Positions 33,580-44,615 of a stretch of DNA of 64,000 bases are shown here, piece after piece. A program made the translations under genes and the position numbers. The stretch comes from Stictocephala bisonia (Eukaryota > Arthropoda > Insecta > Hemiptera > Membracidae). The notes beneath the pieces are model-generated. The model was not told the origin of the DNA. It was given only the letters and a program-made list of their open reading frames with translations, and searched no databases. The stretch spans positions 434,001 through 498,000 of the forward strand of contig JAQJVL010000104.1 of the NCBI GenBank assembly GCA_035578905.1. The letters run 5' to 3'. Position 1 is the first letter of the stretch. Every line of letters begins with the position of its first letter.

Positions 33580-34304
33580 CATTACAACCTCGGTTATGTG
33601 TACCATGTGGTACACATAACCTAATGTGTACCATAAAAAGGTCAAGCCGGATAAAACATAAGTCATAAATAACTTGGTTTTATTGGAGAATCACGTTTAT
33701 TAACTGATAACAAACAGCACATGTAAGCGGGGAGCCTACAATTGTACGTGACACAACGCGCTCTGCAACGATTGTAATGAAACAAACAATGTTTATCACG
33801 ATCGTCAACTTTGACGCTGCTTTACAATACAATACAAATATATTTTAAAATAAAACTGTGTTTTAGTTAGGCTATCAAAAGGTTATGTAAATTATATATG
33901 TTAACTTAAATATAAAATCTTATACTTAAATTTAATTTTAACTCCGACTGAATAAAAAAAATATGTACATTTATGTAACTGCCCTCGCAAAATGGACTCT
34001 TTCAGCCAGCCACTCTGAACAAAAGTAAACAACATTGCCAGCTCGGATCTTCAGGCGCAATATTAAATTATTAGGCAGTAATGAGCGACAGCTTGTCGAG
34101 AGAGGGGACTAGTCAATACAGCGCGTACAATTTGCAAAATGCAAAACCGAAACATTCGTGTACAGCATTTGCGTTTGAAAACTGAAAGACGCTTCCAATT
34201 AATTGTAATTTTATCTTGTAAATAATTTTTATTGTTATCTACTTGCCGAACCGGATGATACGGACTGCCATATAAAACGAGGCCAGATAATCAAGGTTGT
34301 ACTT
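33580..34304. mobile_element. pogo/Tigger-type MITE (TIR CAGTACAACC), copy 2
   Basis: Terminal CATTACAACCTCGGTTAT pairs with the complement of TAATCAAGGTTGTACTT. The interior shares GGTCAAGCCGGATAAAAC, ACTTGGTTTT, TGGACTCTT and CCGGAT blocks with 8643-9384. The left end contains a perfect short palindrome (see separate entry). No coding capacity. Confidence 0.65.
33592..33621. repeat. Perfect 14-bp-stem hairpin at the left end of a MITE
   Basis: GGTTATGTGTACCA, a two-base TG loop, then TGGTACACATAACC. Followed by a partial third copy (TAATGTGTACCA). It is absent from the sister copy at 8643-9384, so it probably arose locally. Confidence 0.85.
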
Positions 34305-34589
34305 TATTCTGTTTTTGATTCTGAATCAACGATATCATTGAACCAGCATTATGTGTAAATGTCAGCAGGACGGCTTGTACAGTGGCTGTTGTACGTACAG
34401 ATACAGGGGCAGAAGTCCTTTAATGATTTGTCATATTTGATTTTACAGTTGTGCAGGATATATTAGTAATATTAGTATATATCGTATGGTTTGTTGTCAG
34501 CTACAATTTGTTAATATGAAAAAGCTGTGATACTTTTGGATCAATATCTAAAAGTAATTATGGTAAATTAATTAAATAAAAAAGTATGG

Positions 34590-35640
34590 TGATAGCTTGT
34601 CACAAAGCTAAGTCCAAACCATCGTGCCATTTAAAACCTGCTTCACTGACTCTGTTTATGATGGCTAATCCCTGCGTTAATGAGTGCAGGGGGCACTCTG
34701 TAACTATGTGATCCTTTGTTTAATAGACTCCCCGCAATCAAAGGTTCCTATACAAGTGGTTGTCTCATACAAGTACACGCAATTACATCCATATAGCGCA
34801 GGTAGTAATTAAGTCATATAAAGGCATCAGCTGTGTTTTTTCTACCTTCACTGCTGTAAACAAAACAAACCGGAACAACGTAAAACATATGATATCTGTA
34901 CTCTTGATGACTCTTCTGTCTGCGTTGTTAATTAATTTTTAATAAGGTGTTTTATACTGTGGTAATGGCTTTGCTTTGAATAATTGTGAATTCATATGAC
35001 TATTATTTCACAATTATTTGTGAAATGCCTGAAGTGAGGTGTGCCGTTGCAGTTTGTAATAATAGCCGTATAATATTAAAATCAGAAATTTAAATAATTC
35101 CAAAATAGGCCTACTCTTGAAAACAATACGTAATGGTATTTAGTGTGTCATTTTAATTGTTCAGCATGCTGTATTGGAGGCACAGAGTTAGTAATACAAA
35201 AGTAAGTAAGTAATACTCTGTGGTCGGAGGTCTCCCTCTGACGTCACAACTCACCATATGAGAATGAGACAACCTGTTGTATAGGAATCTTGCTCGCAAT
35301 CACATTACTGATCTAGTGTCAATTCCCATTTTATACTTTCAATTGTTACATCTGCCCACGCCATTTTGGAACCAATTCAATAGTGTCCACTCTCTACGAG
35401 GGAGATTCATCCCACCTACAGATAATGACAGATTGTTAATAAGGAACTTGCTGTATCAAAGGAGGAACTTTGTCCATCAAAACTCTTCCACGCCATGGCC
35501 CAGCTAGTATTGCGTGTGAAATTTGATCTGCTCAACTGGAAAGCAATACGTAGAGGTGGGTTTCGAGATTTTAAGCGATCGTTCTGACATGGGAGATACT
35601 GTGTAATGGGGAGGTGCGGGGCATTTGAAATTAATGAAAT
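34590..35640 (-). pseudogene. LINE RT C-terminal remnant, split by a hAT-type MITE
   Basis: On the minus strand the proximal part (35640-35293) gives CQNDRLKSRNPPLRIAFQLS, NLPRREWTLLNWFQ-NGVGRC and CDCE. The distal part (34738-34590) gives CGES, VTECPLHSLTQGLAIINRVS and EAGFKWHDGLDLAL. Together they form the usual LINE C-terminus: L-x-S-R-x-P-L, L-P-R-x-x-W-x-L-L-N-R-x-R, G-x-C, C-x-C-G, H-I-V-x-E/D-C-P-L, W-L-x-x-L-D. A plus-strand relative lies at 54505-55225. Several stops and shifts are present. The intervening 554 bp is a transposon. Confidence 0.75.
34739..35292. mobile_element. hAT-type MITE inserted in a LINE remnant
   Basis: The left terminus is CAAAGGTTCCTATACAAGTG followed by GTTGTCTCAT. 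The reverse complement of the right terminus is CAAGATTCCTATACAACAGG followed by TTGTCTCAT. That is a roughly 30-bp TIR with a one-base indel and a few mismatches. The flanks CCCGCAAT (34731-34738) and CTCGCAAT (35293-35300) are a 7/8 match, fitting the 8-bp hAT target duplication. Removing the element restores the order of LINE motifs, which independently supports the boundaries. No transposase is present. Confidence 0.75.
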
Positions 35641-36746
35641 AAAATGAAAATGTCTATTGATACAAAACAAATAATACAACGATTGGGAGGTCATGACTTA
35701 TAAGTCCTCTCTTACACCTAGCCTTTGATTTGAATTACTGGTTTATAGAAATTGTATTATTTAGAATAGTGAGTATTGTCAAATTACTATAAATGAAGAA
35801 TTCATTTAATAAGAAAAAGAAATATTTATTTGCAACAGAATGGTCTTTATTTTGATAATAAAAGATAATCCATGATTTTGTAGATGATACATATATTTGT
35901 CATGGTTTATGACTATTTATGATTTATATTATGAATTGTATTACATCGTAAAAGAATGTATTCTTCTGATCAAAAATTAAAATGGATTTTTTAAAGTAGA
36001 GAAAAAATGTAATTAATGGTATTATGAATTAATTTTGTTTACTTTTTATGTACGGTAATTAAAATTAATTAAATTTTGCTTACATGAAATGGCTTCGTTC
36101 ACATTAGTTTTTCTTTGTCAGTAACATGACATAAACACAATTTATTGTTCCCTATATTAAGTAAAGATCCACTTTATTTGTAACATAAGCAGTACTACTT
36201 TAATCAATTTCGTTCATGTCTTCAATAAAAAAAACTTATTTTTGAAATAACATTTTTACTAAAGAATTTCTAAAACACAAGATTCTGGAAAGGATTTTCT
36301 TGGCTTGTTATTGCTCATAAATGAAAATATTTATTTATGGATTCCTCAAAGTGCATCAGTTACAACACTAAAAGATCAGTTTATCTCATTATCTCTACTA
36401 AGTGAAATCAATTTTATAAGTTAATTTATTTCAGCTTTTTGTTTGTTTTTATTTTGATTAACACAACTGATGCAGGATTTTTTTAGACCTACCAACTTTT
36501 TATTACACTTTGAGGTATAAAATCCCCAAAACAATTTTGGTTTAGGTATGTTCAGAGGATAGAAGAATTCCCAAAAAGTCTTAAATGCCAATATTTATAC
36601 AGCAAAGTAAGAGGAGGGTCAAGGCAGAGCAGAACCAGGTGCTTGGTAATCTGAGAATAAGAGGCACCTCAACCATTAAAATGTGTATTTATCATTTAAC
36701 ATTAAAACAACTGTAATCAAGATATGGTGAAATATGAATTGCTTAA
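35641..36746. other. Intergenic spacer, nothing recognised
   Basis: AT-rich DNA without open frames of protein character or clear repeats. Confidence 0.5.
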
Positions 36747-36860
36747 GAGTGTGACGAGGGCCACCTGCCCTTACATGTTTCTGACGCCTTAGACCACTCG
36801 GCCACCGGCTCGCCCTTATTACCACTGGACATGTAAGGGCAGGTGGCTCTCGTCACACTC
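36747..36860. repeat. Inverted repeat (32-bp arms) enclosing a tRNA-like segment
   Basis: Arms 36747-36778 and 36829-36860 are reverse complements with one mismatch (GAGTGTGACGAGGGCCACCT, then GCCCTTACATGT). The 50-bp loop, read on the minus strand, contains GCCGGTGGCCGAGTGGTCTA followed by AGGCGTCAG. This is the D-arm and A-box sequence of a Leu/Ser-type tRNA. No anticodon or T arm follows, so it is a fragment, possibly a SINE head captured in a hairpin. Confidence 0.7.
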
Positions 36861-37070
36861 CTATGGGTATTGGTGGTTATTACCACTGTATAAGCACAAT
36901 GGTACTGACCTACCCTACACTTATATTGTTTTTGACCCACCCATACACATACAGTGGTATTGACATACTCATACAAGCAAAGTGGTACTGACCCACCTGC
37001 CCACCCATGCACATACAGTGGTACTGACTCATTCATACAAGTACTGTGGCACTTGTACCCATCTGTCCGT
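36861..37070. repeat. Degenerate tandem repeat (ACAGTGGTACTGACCCACC type)
   Basis: At least five imperfect units with a core like CATACA-(A/G)TGGTACTGAC-CCACCC and irregular spacing of about 30-45 bp. A related cluster (GTACAGTGGTGTTGATCCCC type) lies at about 37790-37920. The open frames across both clusters follow from the repeats and are not genes. Confidence 0.6.
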
Positions 37071-37734
37071 TGGTTTGGATGAGGTTCCAAAGTGAAGAAA
37101 ATTAAAAAAAAATTGTACTGACCATTTAGGGAAGTAGGGCATTTATTTTAAGAAAACAAAGGGATATTCTAATACACTGTAAGAAAATCTTTATATAATA
37201 TCCCACATTAATTTGCTTGTTAAATTTTACCTTTTGTTATTGGCCTAGTAGGGCCCACATGTATAGACTTTTCCAGATCTAATGAATTGTGGAACTTGCT
37301 CTCTATAAGGGATAGAATGAGCCAATTATTACCTTATTTATTTGAGATATTTAAAAATAACAGGTTTTAGGCATAGCTGATGTGTTCTTAATTTATTATT
37401 AATTAACTAAGTCCCATGTCATTAAATATAGGATGATTAATTTCAGAAGTGTAGCATTAATTAAAATAATTGACGACTGCTATATTACACATCCTAAGAA
37501 CTTTTATTGGCAGCTACAAAAAATAATAGGGAAAAATGCAAAAATTTATAAACCAGAATAAGAATATATAAATGAAGTAAAATAAAATGTTAAGCACAAA
37601 GCACCTTGTGTCTTAGTGTTTAAATACTGAAGCTAAATCCAGGTTTCATAATTATTCAACAATTTACTTCCAACTGAATGAAGACCAGCTAATTCTCCCT
37701 GAAAAGAGCTAATACTTGTGGTTTTAAAGTTACC

Positions 37735-38540
37735 TTAAATTCCGTCAGGTATCCAATTTTACTGTAGGCTACAGCTGTTTCGAAGTATTTAACACTTCAT
37801 CAACTGATTCTACCCGCCCACCCATAATTGTACAGTAGTGATGATCCAACCGTACATGTACAGTGGTGTTGATCCCCCGCTCACCCTTACAGGTACAGTG
37901 ATGTTGAGTCCCATTTTTCAATACTGGATTTGACAAATATTTACCCTCTGTACTCAAACAGAGCTTCCGACTTCAACTTATTACTATCTAAATTATTTAT
38001 ACAATCGTAAATGTTAAGAAAGAGCATAAATAATTAGATTTATTACTATACAACGGAACACAATGGAACGGAATGTACTGTTGGGTTTAACATACTTCAT
38101 TTACGAATAATTTAATAATGACTTTTGAAAGAAAAGCAATACTATTCGATTAGAAAAAATGAAATCGTTCTCCACACACACACGCACGCACAAAGTCGGC
38201 TTCGGACATTCACACACGAAGTCATTTTACACAATTCGTCACAGAAAACATAAAAAAACAGATAACACTTGTACTGTACAGGTACTAAATATTTTATAAT
38301 TTTAAAAAAACCAGGAATAATAATAAAAACCCAGGAAACTGCAGCGACCACACGTTTTTAAAAAAATAACAAAATGTTTAGTTGCTGTACAGGACAAGTG
38401 TTGTGTTTTTTATGTTTTCTCGTGACGAATTGTGTAAAATGACTTTGTGTGTGAATGTCGGACGCCTGTTGATGAAGATTTAAATACTTCGAAACAGCTG
38501 TAACTTACAGTAAAATTGAGTACAGTAAAATACAGTAGAA
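37735..38540. repeat. Large imperfect inverted repeat (foldback element)
   Basis: The left arm has two blocks: CAATTTTACTGTAGGCTACA followed by GCTGTTTCGAAGTATTTAA (37751-37790), and CGGACATTCACACACGAAGT continuing to the ACTTGTACTGTACAG block (about 38204-38281). The reverse complements of both are at 38385-38520 in the expected order. The left arm is longer because about 400 bp, including the GTACAGTGGTG repeats, separates its blocks. It is best read as a terminal-inverted-repeat element with an internal insertion; superfamily unknown. Confidence 0.65.
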
Positions 38541-39414
38541 TTTAAGATAACTTTAAAACCTTAGTTTTTTCACATGGTTTTCCGGAGGCTTTACTATGAA
38601 ACTAATATCTGTAACAATAGCTTTAAATAATGTAATAAAAAATCCAAAAGTTAAAAGAGACGTAATGTGATGTTGGTGTAAGGAAAGTACCGAAAAATAC
38701 GATCACCCAGAGTGTGTGAAGTTTGGCTGGCTGATATTGGAAAAAATATTCAAAAGATTGCTTTTTTCGCGCTACTTTCTTTGTCCTCGCACTCACAACA
38801 GCTGACACAAATTGACAGTTATCAGTTTGACTAAAATCAATCATGAATGTTTGATAATGATAATAACCCCTACATAGAATATATGTTTGCAAAGTTGTTA
38901 ATAAGCAATCTAATTAGTGATATTTATTCTCTATATTTAATATTGTTAAAAAGATTAAAATTTCAAAAAAATATTTGCGTAGAAAATCAGTTATTTATGT
39001 TCCATGAATATTTTCATTTATCTCCCTTCATGAGTTAATACATACATATTTTAAATGATTAAAAATAAACACGGTTTTCTTAGAAAACATTTCATTACAC
39101 AAAATATTTTAACCAGGAAAAAAACGGTCATTCATATTAATCGATACGGCAGATCGAGAGTGTATTAGTGACTTGTGTACTGTAAGTAGTAGTACTACGA
39201 ATAGACAGGGTCAGGGTTGGTCTGTCAAGTCAACAACAAAGAACAGTCTTTCTTTGTGGCGAAATTTATCATGTTACCGGTGCTAGGCGTTGATAATTTT
39301 ATATAATTTGATTTGTATGTTGTTTATCTATCAATTTGAGCAATTTGAAGATGTAAAACGTTGTAAATACGGCTTTATTTGTTGAAAACCTTATTCATCG
39401 AGCTGAATGACAAG
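38541..39414 (+). promoter_or_regulatory. Probable promoter and 5' UTR region of the FAM117-like gene
   Basis: This is the DNA directly upstream of the gene 2 start codon. An in-frame TAA at 39364 closes the reading frame upstream of the ATG. The context CAAGATG resembles the insect start consensus. I cannot point to a TATA box, initiator or transcription start with confidence, so the promoter call rests on position only. Confidence 0.35.
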
Positions 39415-39640
39415 ATGTCGGGACAAAGTAGTCAATGGGTGCGTAAATCGTCTCCGTCTTCAAAACAGGGGCCTATGAAGGCTACTTTGCCTATGTCTTC
39501 ACTTACGAGACAAAATAGTAATCTTATTCAGAGTCAGAATAATAGTCCAACTCTATCACCCACATCTTCGTGGAAATCGAGAACTTCTCCTGACCCTTCT
39601 TTGTCTGGACTTAGAAGCCCTGGAGCAGTAAACTATAGAG
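39415..39640 (+). CDS. FAM117/GLCCI1-family protein, first coding exon (gene 2, partial)
   Basis: The ATG at 39415 is the first in frame after an upstream stop and has good context. The exon encodes MSGQSSQWVRKSSPSSKQGP followed by a Ser/Pro/Thr-rich low-complexity stretch (NNSPTLSPTSSWKSRTSPDP) and ends SPGAVNYRG. N-terminal Ser/Pro-rich segments with S-P-T-L-S-P motifs are typical of vertebrate FAM117B and GLCCI1; their molecular function is poorly known, probably phosphoprotein or signalling roles. The donor GTACAG begins at 39641, leaving one base of a Gly codon. That base joins the exon 14.2 kb downstream in phase. A small extra exon between them cannot be excluded. Confidence 0.8.
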
Positions 39641-40301
39641 GTACAGTACTACAAATCTTATGACAATGTATGGAAATTCCACCTCTTACGTATATTACTG
39701 TAGTTTCTAGCTTTTAGTGAAAATATATGTGACTTATGTTTAGATATTTATTTATTACTTACTGTCACCAAAAGGGATTTTTATCTAGCTCAATCTTTTT
39801 ATCACATAAGTTAGGCTAAAAAAATGTTCAAACATTATTTTTATTAGGCCTATATAGGTTTTATCAAACCTATAATTATAAATAAACTGCTTAAAATAAC
39901 TTATATAAAGTATCGTTTATACAAGTTATTTTGATCAGTCGCTACCAGAAAACAAAGAACTGGGGTTTAAAAATCCAATTGGAAGTAGGCTAGTCCTACT
40001 TAGGTGTAAATCTATGCATATTATGATGAATTATTTTATGTACATAATATTTTACTGATCAGGCTGTTGTACAATGACAGCTTCAATCTACTTGGAACAG
40101 AGATGTACATATGAGTTAACTCTAGCTAGCTACTAGGTTTGTTAACTAAAACTTGAATTAGAGCAATTTTTAACAATTTTCTTATAATTCCCTCAAAAAT
40201 ACCCTTTTCTCCCGTTTAGTACCCTTTTTCCCTTTTGCTGGATGGAAATATTGGACAGTTTCACACACGTACTAAAATCCAAATGAATCAGAGAAAATCA
40301 A
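39641..40301. other. Start of the 14.2-kb first intron of gene 2, nothing recognised
   Basis: AT-rich intron sequence before a minus-strand LINE fragment. Confidence 0.5.
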
Positions 40302-41330
40302 ACCCAGTATTTATTTATTCTTCCAATGGTACAAAACCAATTACATTAATCTTTTTACATAGCAGGTGAAACAGTCAAGACGGCATTGCTTACTATTAAC
40401 AGTACCAATACAAATAGTTAACCCAAGATACAATAGAATAATAATAACTAACAATTGAATAATAATGTATAAATACATTCACAACTCTAAAATAATTACA
40501 ATAAACTATATAACAAAAATAAGAAAGTCAAATATTTAATAAATAACAAGTGATAGCTTAGTGATAAAAACAATCAACAACTAAATGAATACTGTAACAA
40601 CAAGATCGCACAATGTAACAGAAAACAAAGATAAATATTTAACAATAACAGAGAAACTGAAAATAAAAATCTAAGAAATAAAAAACATTTGAGATAGTAA
40701 AAGACAAACAAAAATACAATAAATAGAAACAGTTACAACCACACATTAACTACTCAAGGCCAGAAGAGAAGAAACTCTTCTCCTGAAAGCCTGTGATGTC
40801 CCAGTGAAAAAGTCCAATCTTGAAGCAAATGTACCACCAGATCTTTGAATCCTTGAGAGACAGCTGTTATAGGCGTAAGCAGTGGACAGGACCCTTCGGC
40901 CAAAGACAGTCATGGACTTGGTTCCTCTCGGAATGCAAAAATCAATCCGACGAAGAAGTTCAGGACATTCCAGCTCATAGTTGACCAATTTAAAAAGCAG
41001 GACAAGGTCAGAGACTTCATGTCTGAGCCGGAGAGGCTGAATCCCAAACCTCTGCTGCAACTCATCAATAGGAACATCCAGATAATTATATCCGAGACGC
41101 AGACCCAACATTCTAGTGAAACGAATCTGAACACTGTTCAACGTGCCAATATGATGAGTTGATAAGGTGACCATACGACTGAGCAATATTCCAGGATAGG
41201 ACGAATAAGAGTATTATAGAGGATTAGTAAAGAATCCGTGGATCTAAACATTTTAGTAGCACGACCAATAAATCCAAGAAGAGAATAGGCTCTAGAGGTT
41301 CTATTAAATGCTCACTGTACGAGAAATGAT
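40302..41330 (-). pseudogene. 5'-truncated LINE: RT C-terminus and 3' UTR
   Basis: The minus strand from about 41330 reads TSRAYSLLGFIGRATKMFRS, TDSLLILYNTLIRPILEYCS and VVW. After a one-frame change it continues RFTRMLGLRLGYNYLDVPID, then VNYELECPELLRRIDFCIPR and FRRRVSSLLALSS-stop at 40746. The order matches the C-terminal half of the RT at 10057-11388 (LLRPNLEYASVIWKP, RLGFPFFDVPVEDL, FRIPRVTRS) with clear but partial identity, so it is a different family of the same clade. 40302-40745 is an A-rich (minus strand) 3' UTR. Confidence 0.8.
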
Positions 41331-43847
41331 TGTCATAGACTAAAATAATTGCAAAATTCTTGGTTCTTAAATATATAATATCATCATGTCAAATAATAAA
41401 TTGTTGAGAAGAAATCTGACTTAGTAATGGTAATACGTTTAATGATGAACAACATTTGCTAAGGAGTAGGCATAGGCATATCGATAATTTTTTTAGTAGG
41501 CCTACATAATAAGTTTTCAATTAAAACTGTGTTAGACTCTAACGGAAGACATGAACCTGACTTTATCCACTATTGATAAAAATGTCAAGATTTGAAAAAT
41601 TATAATAGGCTTAGTTATAATTATTTTGTTAAAGAGCTCATTAAGACTATGCTTTTTCAAATTTATTTAAAAAAATACTTAGAAAATGTGTGAAAACCAT
41701 TTTTTTAAAAAGCCCCTAACAAATTTTCAAGAGAAATGAGCTTTTTCTTCTGCAAAAACCAAAGCCTTATCAATAGGAAAAATAACTTGTTTGGTTTGAC
41801 TAAAATATGGCTTTTTGGATATGCTTACTCAAACTGTGGGGGAATTTTGTCGCCATCAAGAATATTTCAAGGGTTGAAATCGGACCATTAACAAGAGTGT
41901 TATTACCAGAAAAGTGCCCGTTTGGATAAAGTTATGTTCTTTAGGTTAGGTTTGGTTTTATAAGATTAGATAGGTTAGGTTTAGTAGGGGTAGGCCCTGG
42001 CTTTACTGATTAGTTTTAGTTTTTGTTGTCATAACCTAATTAACTCGAACCAAAACCTAACCGGAACCAAATCTTACATAACGTAACTTAACAAAACAAC
42101 CTAATTTATACCAGCTCTATGTGCTTAATAATTTTCTTATAGCCTATAGGAAAACCCTTGCTGCATTTGTAATCAGGACAAACTTCTGCATGTATTGAGT
42201 ACCCACAATGCTAAATTTACAAACAAAATAAATTTTGTTTCCCTCATTTTCATAATTTTTCTGGCTTTCTCCCCTAAATTTTAAAGTACTTTCAAAATTA
42301 GCCTATTTTATGAGTGTTTTGAGAAAAATAACTTAAAAAATGGATAATGTGCTCTTTCCAATTATTACCGAGAACGTGTTTAGAAAATACATAAATGCCA
42401 ACCCTTAAAAATAACGTTTGAATAGCACAAGTATTCTAAGACATTGAAAAATGTATAAAAAAAAAAAAAAAAACTAAGTAATCCTACAAAAAATTTGCTA
42501 CAAAATTAATTTTGAACATTTCTACAGCAAATGACAGCTGTTTAGCAACATCAAAAATCTTACTCATGGTTTTCATTTTACCTTTTAAATATTTCAAAAT
42601 TAATTTTCCATTAAGTTAAGAAAATTAATTTCTCTTTTAGTAAATTTTTATATAAAAAAACATGTTTTTTTATACAAGTTGCTTCAATATTTTTCATTTT
42701 TAATAATTACCAGTTAAATTGCTAAAGGTATTATAAATTTGATAATATGGCTGTATGAGTTTGTGATTTGTGATCTTACCTTTTTACTCTTTGAGGTCGA
42801 ATTAAGAATGTATCTATGTCCCTTGGTCATAATTATAAATATGACTACATTAAACATTAATGACTCAACTAAAAGTTACAAAATTAAATAAACTGGATCA
42901 TCAAAAATAGATCCAACCAATAGATAACCTATAGTCAAATTTTGGCCCCAAATGGTCAAGTTGAACTGTTACTGTCAAGTTGAACTGCGCGGCGAAGGTC
43001 TGGCCTCGAGCTCGTCGAGCGGTGATAGGCAGGGGACAGGTGGAGTACCCAATATGCCTGCAGTCCTGGAAACATTTGCCACTGCCAGACTTTCCCATGC
43101 AACGAGTCTTTCCCATTCTTGCTTATAAAATGAGTTAATATTTACCTACGGATCCACCTTAAGTACGTTTCCAGACTGTGTGCGATATGTTTACTTATAG
43201 TTTAGTAGTGTTTAGAATGTTAACAGTATTTAAGAGTGCGGAAAACAATTATTTAGTGGTTTATATGGTTGGTTTTACTTAGCTACTAGTGTAATAAATC
43301 TATGGAATCCATTTAAATATAGCCTGTGTCCGTTAAATCAGTATTAGAAACTATATAAATAATTACAGTTGAAGTTATTATTGTGTAAGCATTACCACTA
43401 ATAATTCAGTGAATAGTTGTCTCTTTCATTTGTCTCATTCAAACATAATTGATTTATTTAAAAAAATTTAAACGAGAATTTAAATAAAAGTGATACGTAT
43501 TTTAACGGAACTGGAAATCACAGAAATAGTTCTCTATGTCACAATAAGAAGCACAGTATCTTTTCCAGATACCGTGATAAGAAGTATATAGTCCATAGTT
43601 ACTTTATTTCAATTAAAGTTACTAACGTACTTATAATTTCTTACGACATATATTATTGTTCATAATAATATACGTTCTAATAGTTTAACTTTCCAACACT
43701 TAACATGTTTGATTTGTTTTTATTTTAAATGCGGGTCTAATTATAAGAAAAACCAAAATACAAATACTCCGTAAACATGTAAACAATCGCCCTTTACAAT
43801 CTGTTAGTGAATCTAACCACGTTGTAAGGGTCGAGTCGATGTTTTTA
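41331..43847. other. Intron sequence with GGTTAGG-rich inverted patch
   Basis: Mostly AT-rich and featureless. 41940-42110 contains TTAGGTTAGGTTTGG and, further on, several CCTAACC-type blocks in the opposite orientation. These are short interspersed motifs resembling the insect telomere unit TTAGG, not a telomeric array. 42950-43090 is locally GC-richer without a recognisable gene. Confidence 0.45.
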
Positions 43848-44535
43848 GATAGATAGATAAATTCTTTATTTTCTTTCTTTCATACAGTACAATTCATTAC
43901 AAAAAGATACAAATACATTTTTAGTTGAAACATATATTTCGTTCCCAGGCTGATCTAATACACGAAAGAAAGAAGATAAAATAGGGCCCCTGAGACTGAT
44001 TCGTCTGTTTAGGGGTTCCATCACACACAAAAATAAAAATTAGTTCGGAGCAGTTGAATATACTAAGAAAATGAGTGTCCTATATACAGCAGTTTCAATA
44101 AAAATAAAATTGTTTCTGTGCTTTTCTGGCCTATTTAAGTCAAATACAAAACAGATTACCATATTTACACAATCTAACCTATACTATGGTTTGCATCTGC
44201 CAAACCACGCACCGCACCAGTACCACCAGGCTGCTCTGGCCTTAGAAGAATACTTGAAGAAGGCCTTAGTTTAAAAAAAGAAGAAAAAATTCCGTCAATG
44301 CGTGTTGGCATGCAATGCCTTAGTCTCTAAGTGGTCCAGCCGCCATAGTGCGTCCTTAACTACTTAATTGCAATGCTAAATAATAATATTTAACAACTCT
44401 TCCGTATTCTCATACGATAACAACCATTCTCTCAAGTTTTTGAGATATTGATTATGACTCATTGATTGCTTAATGTACACTGGTAAACTATTATATAATC
44501 TTGGGGCAATAAAATGTATTGTTTTATATGACTAG
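43848..44535 (-). pseudogene. LINE RT C-terminal fragment with (ATCT)n-type tail
   Basis: The minus strand reads IHFIAPRLYNSLPVYIKQSM followed by SHNQYLKNLREWLLSYENTE and ends at a TAG at 44376-44378. P-R/K-L-Y-N-S-L-P ... F/Y-K-x-x-L-K/R-x-W-L-L is the C-terminal signature of Jockey/CR1/RTE-type LINE proteins. About 500 bp of 3' UTR follows and ends in AATTTATCTATCTATCT (+ strand AGATAGATAGATAAATT). The frame is open over the visible part. Confidence 0.65.
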
Positions 44536-44615
44536 TAGGCCAGCCAGGAGGCCGGACCTTCAGTATGCGTACTGTAATTCTTTATTTAGTATAAACGTAA
44601 TTTTTATATTAAATA

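Noticed and set aside
36743..37090. 115-codon minus-strand open frame
   Set aside because: It spans a hairpin, a tRNA-like fragment and a degenerate tandem repeat, which explain its openness.
41940..42110. Telomere-like TTAGG sequence
   Set aside because: Only two adjacent TTAGG units and scattered GGTTAGG/CCTAACC blocks; no array, so not an interstitial telomere.
42901..43116. Minus-strand open frame in a GC-richer patch
   Set aside because: No recognisable domain, no exon partners and no codon bias distinct from the patch composition.
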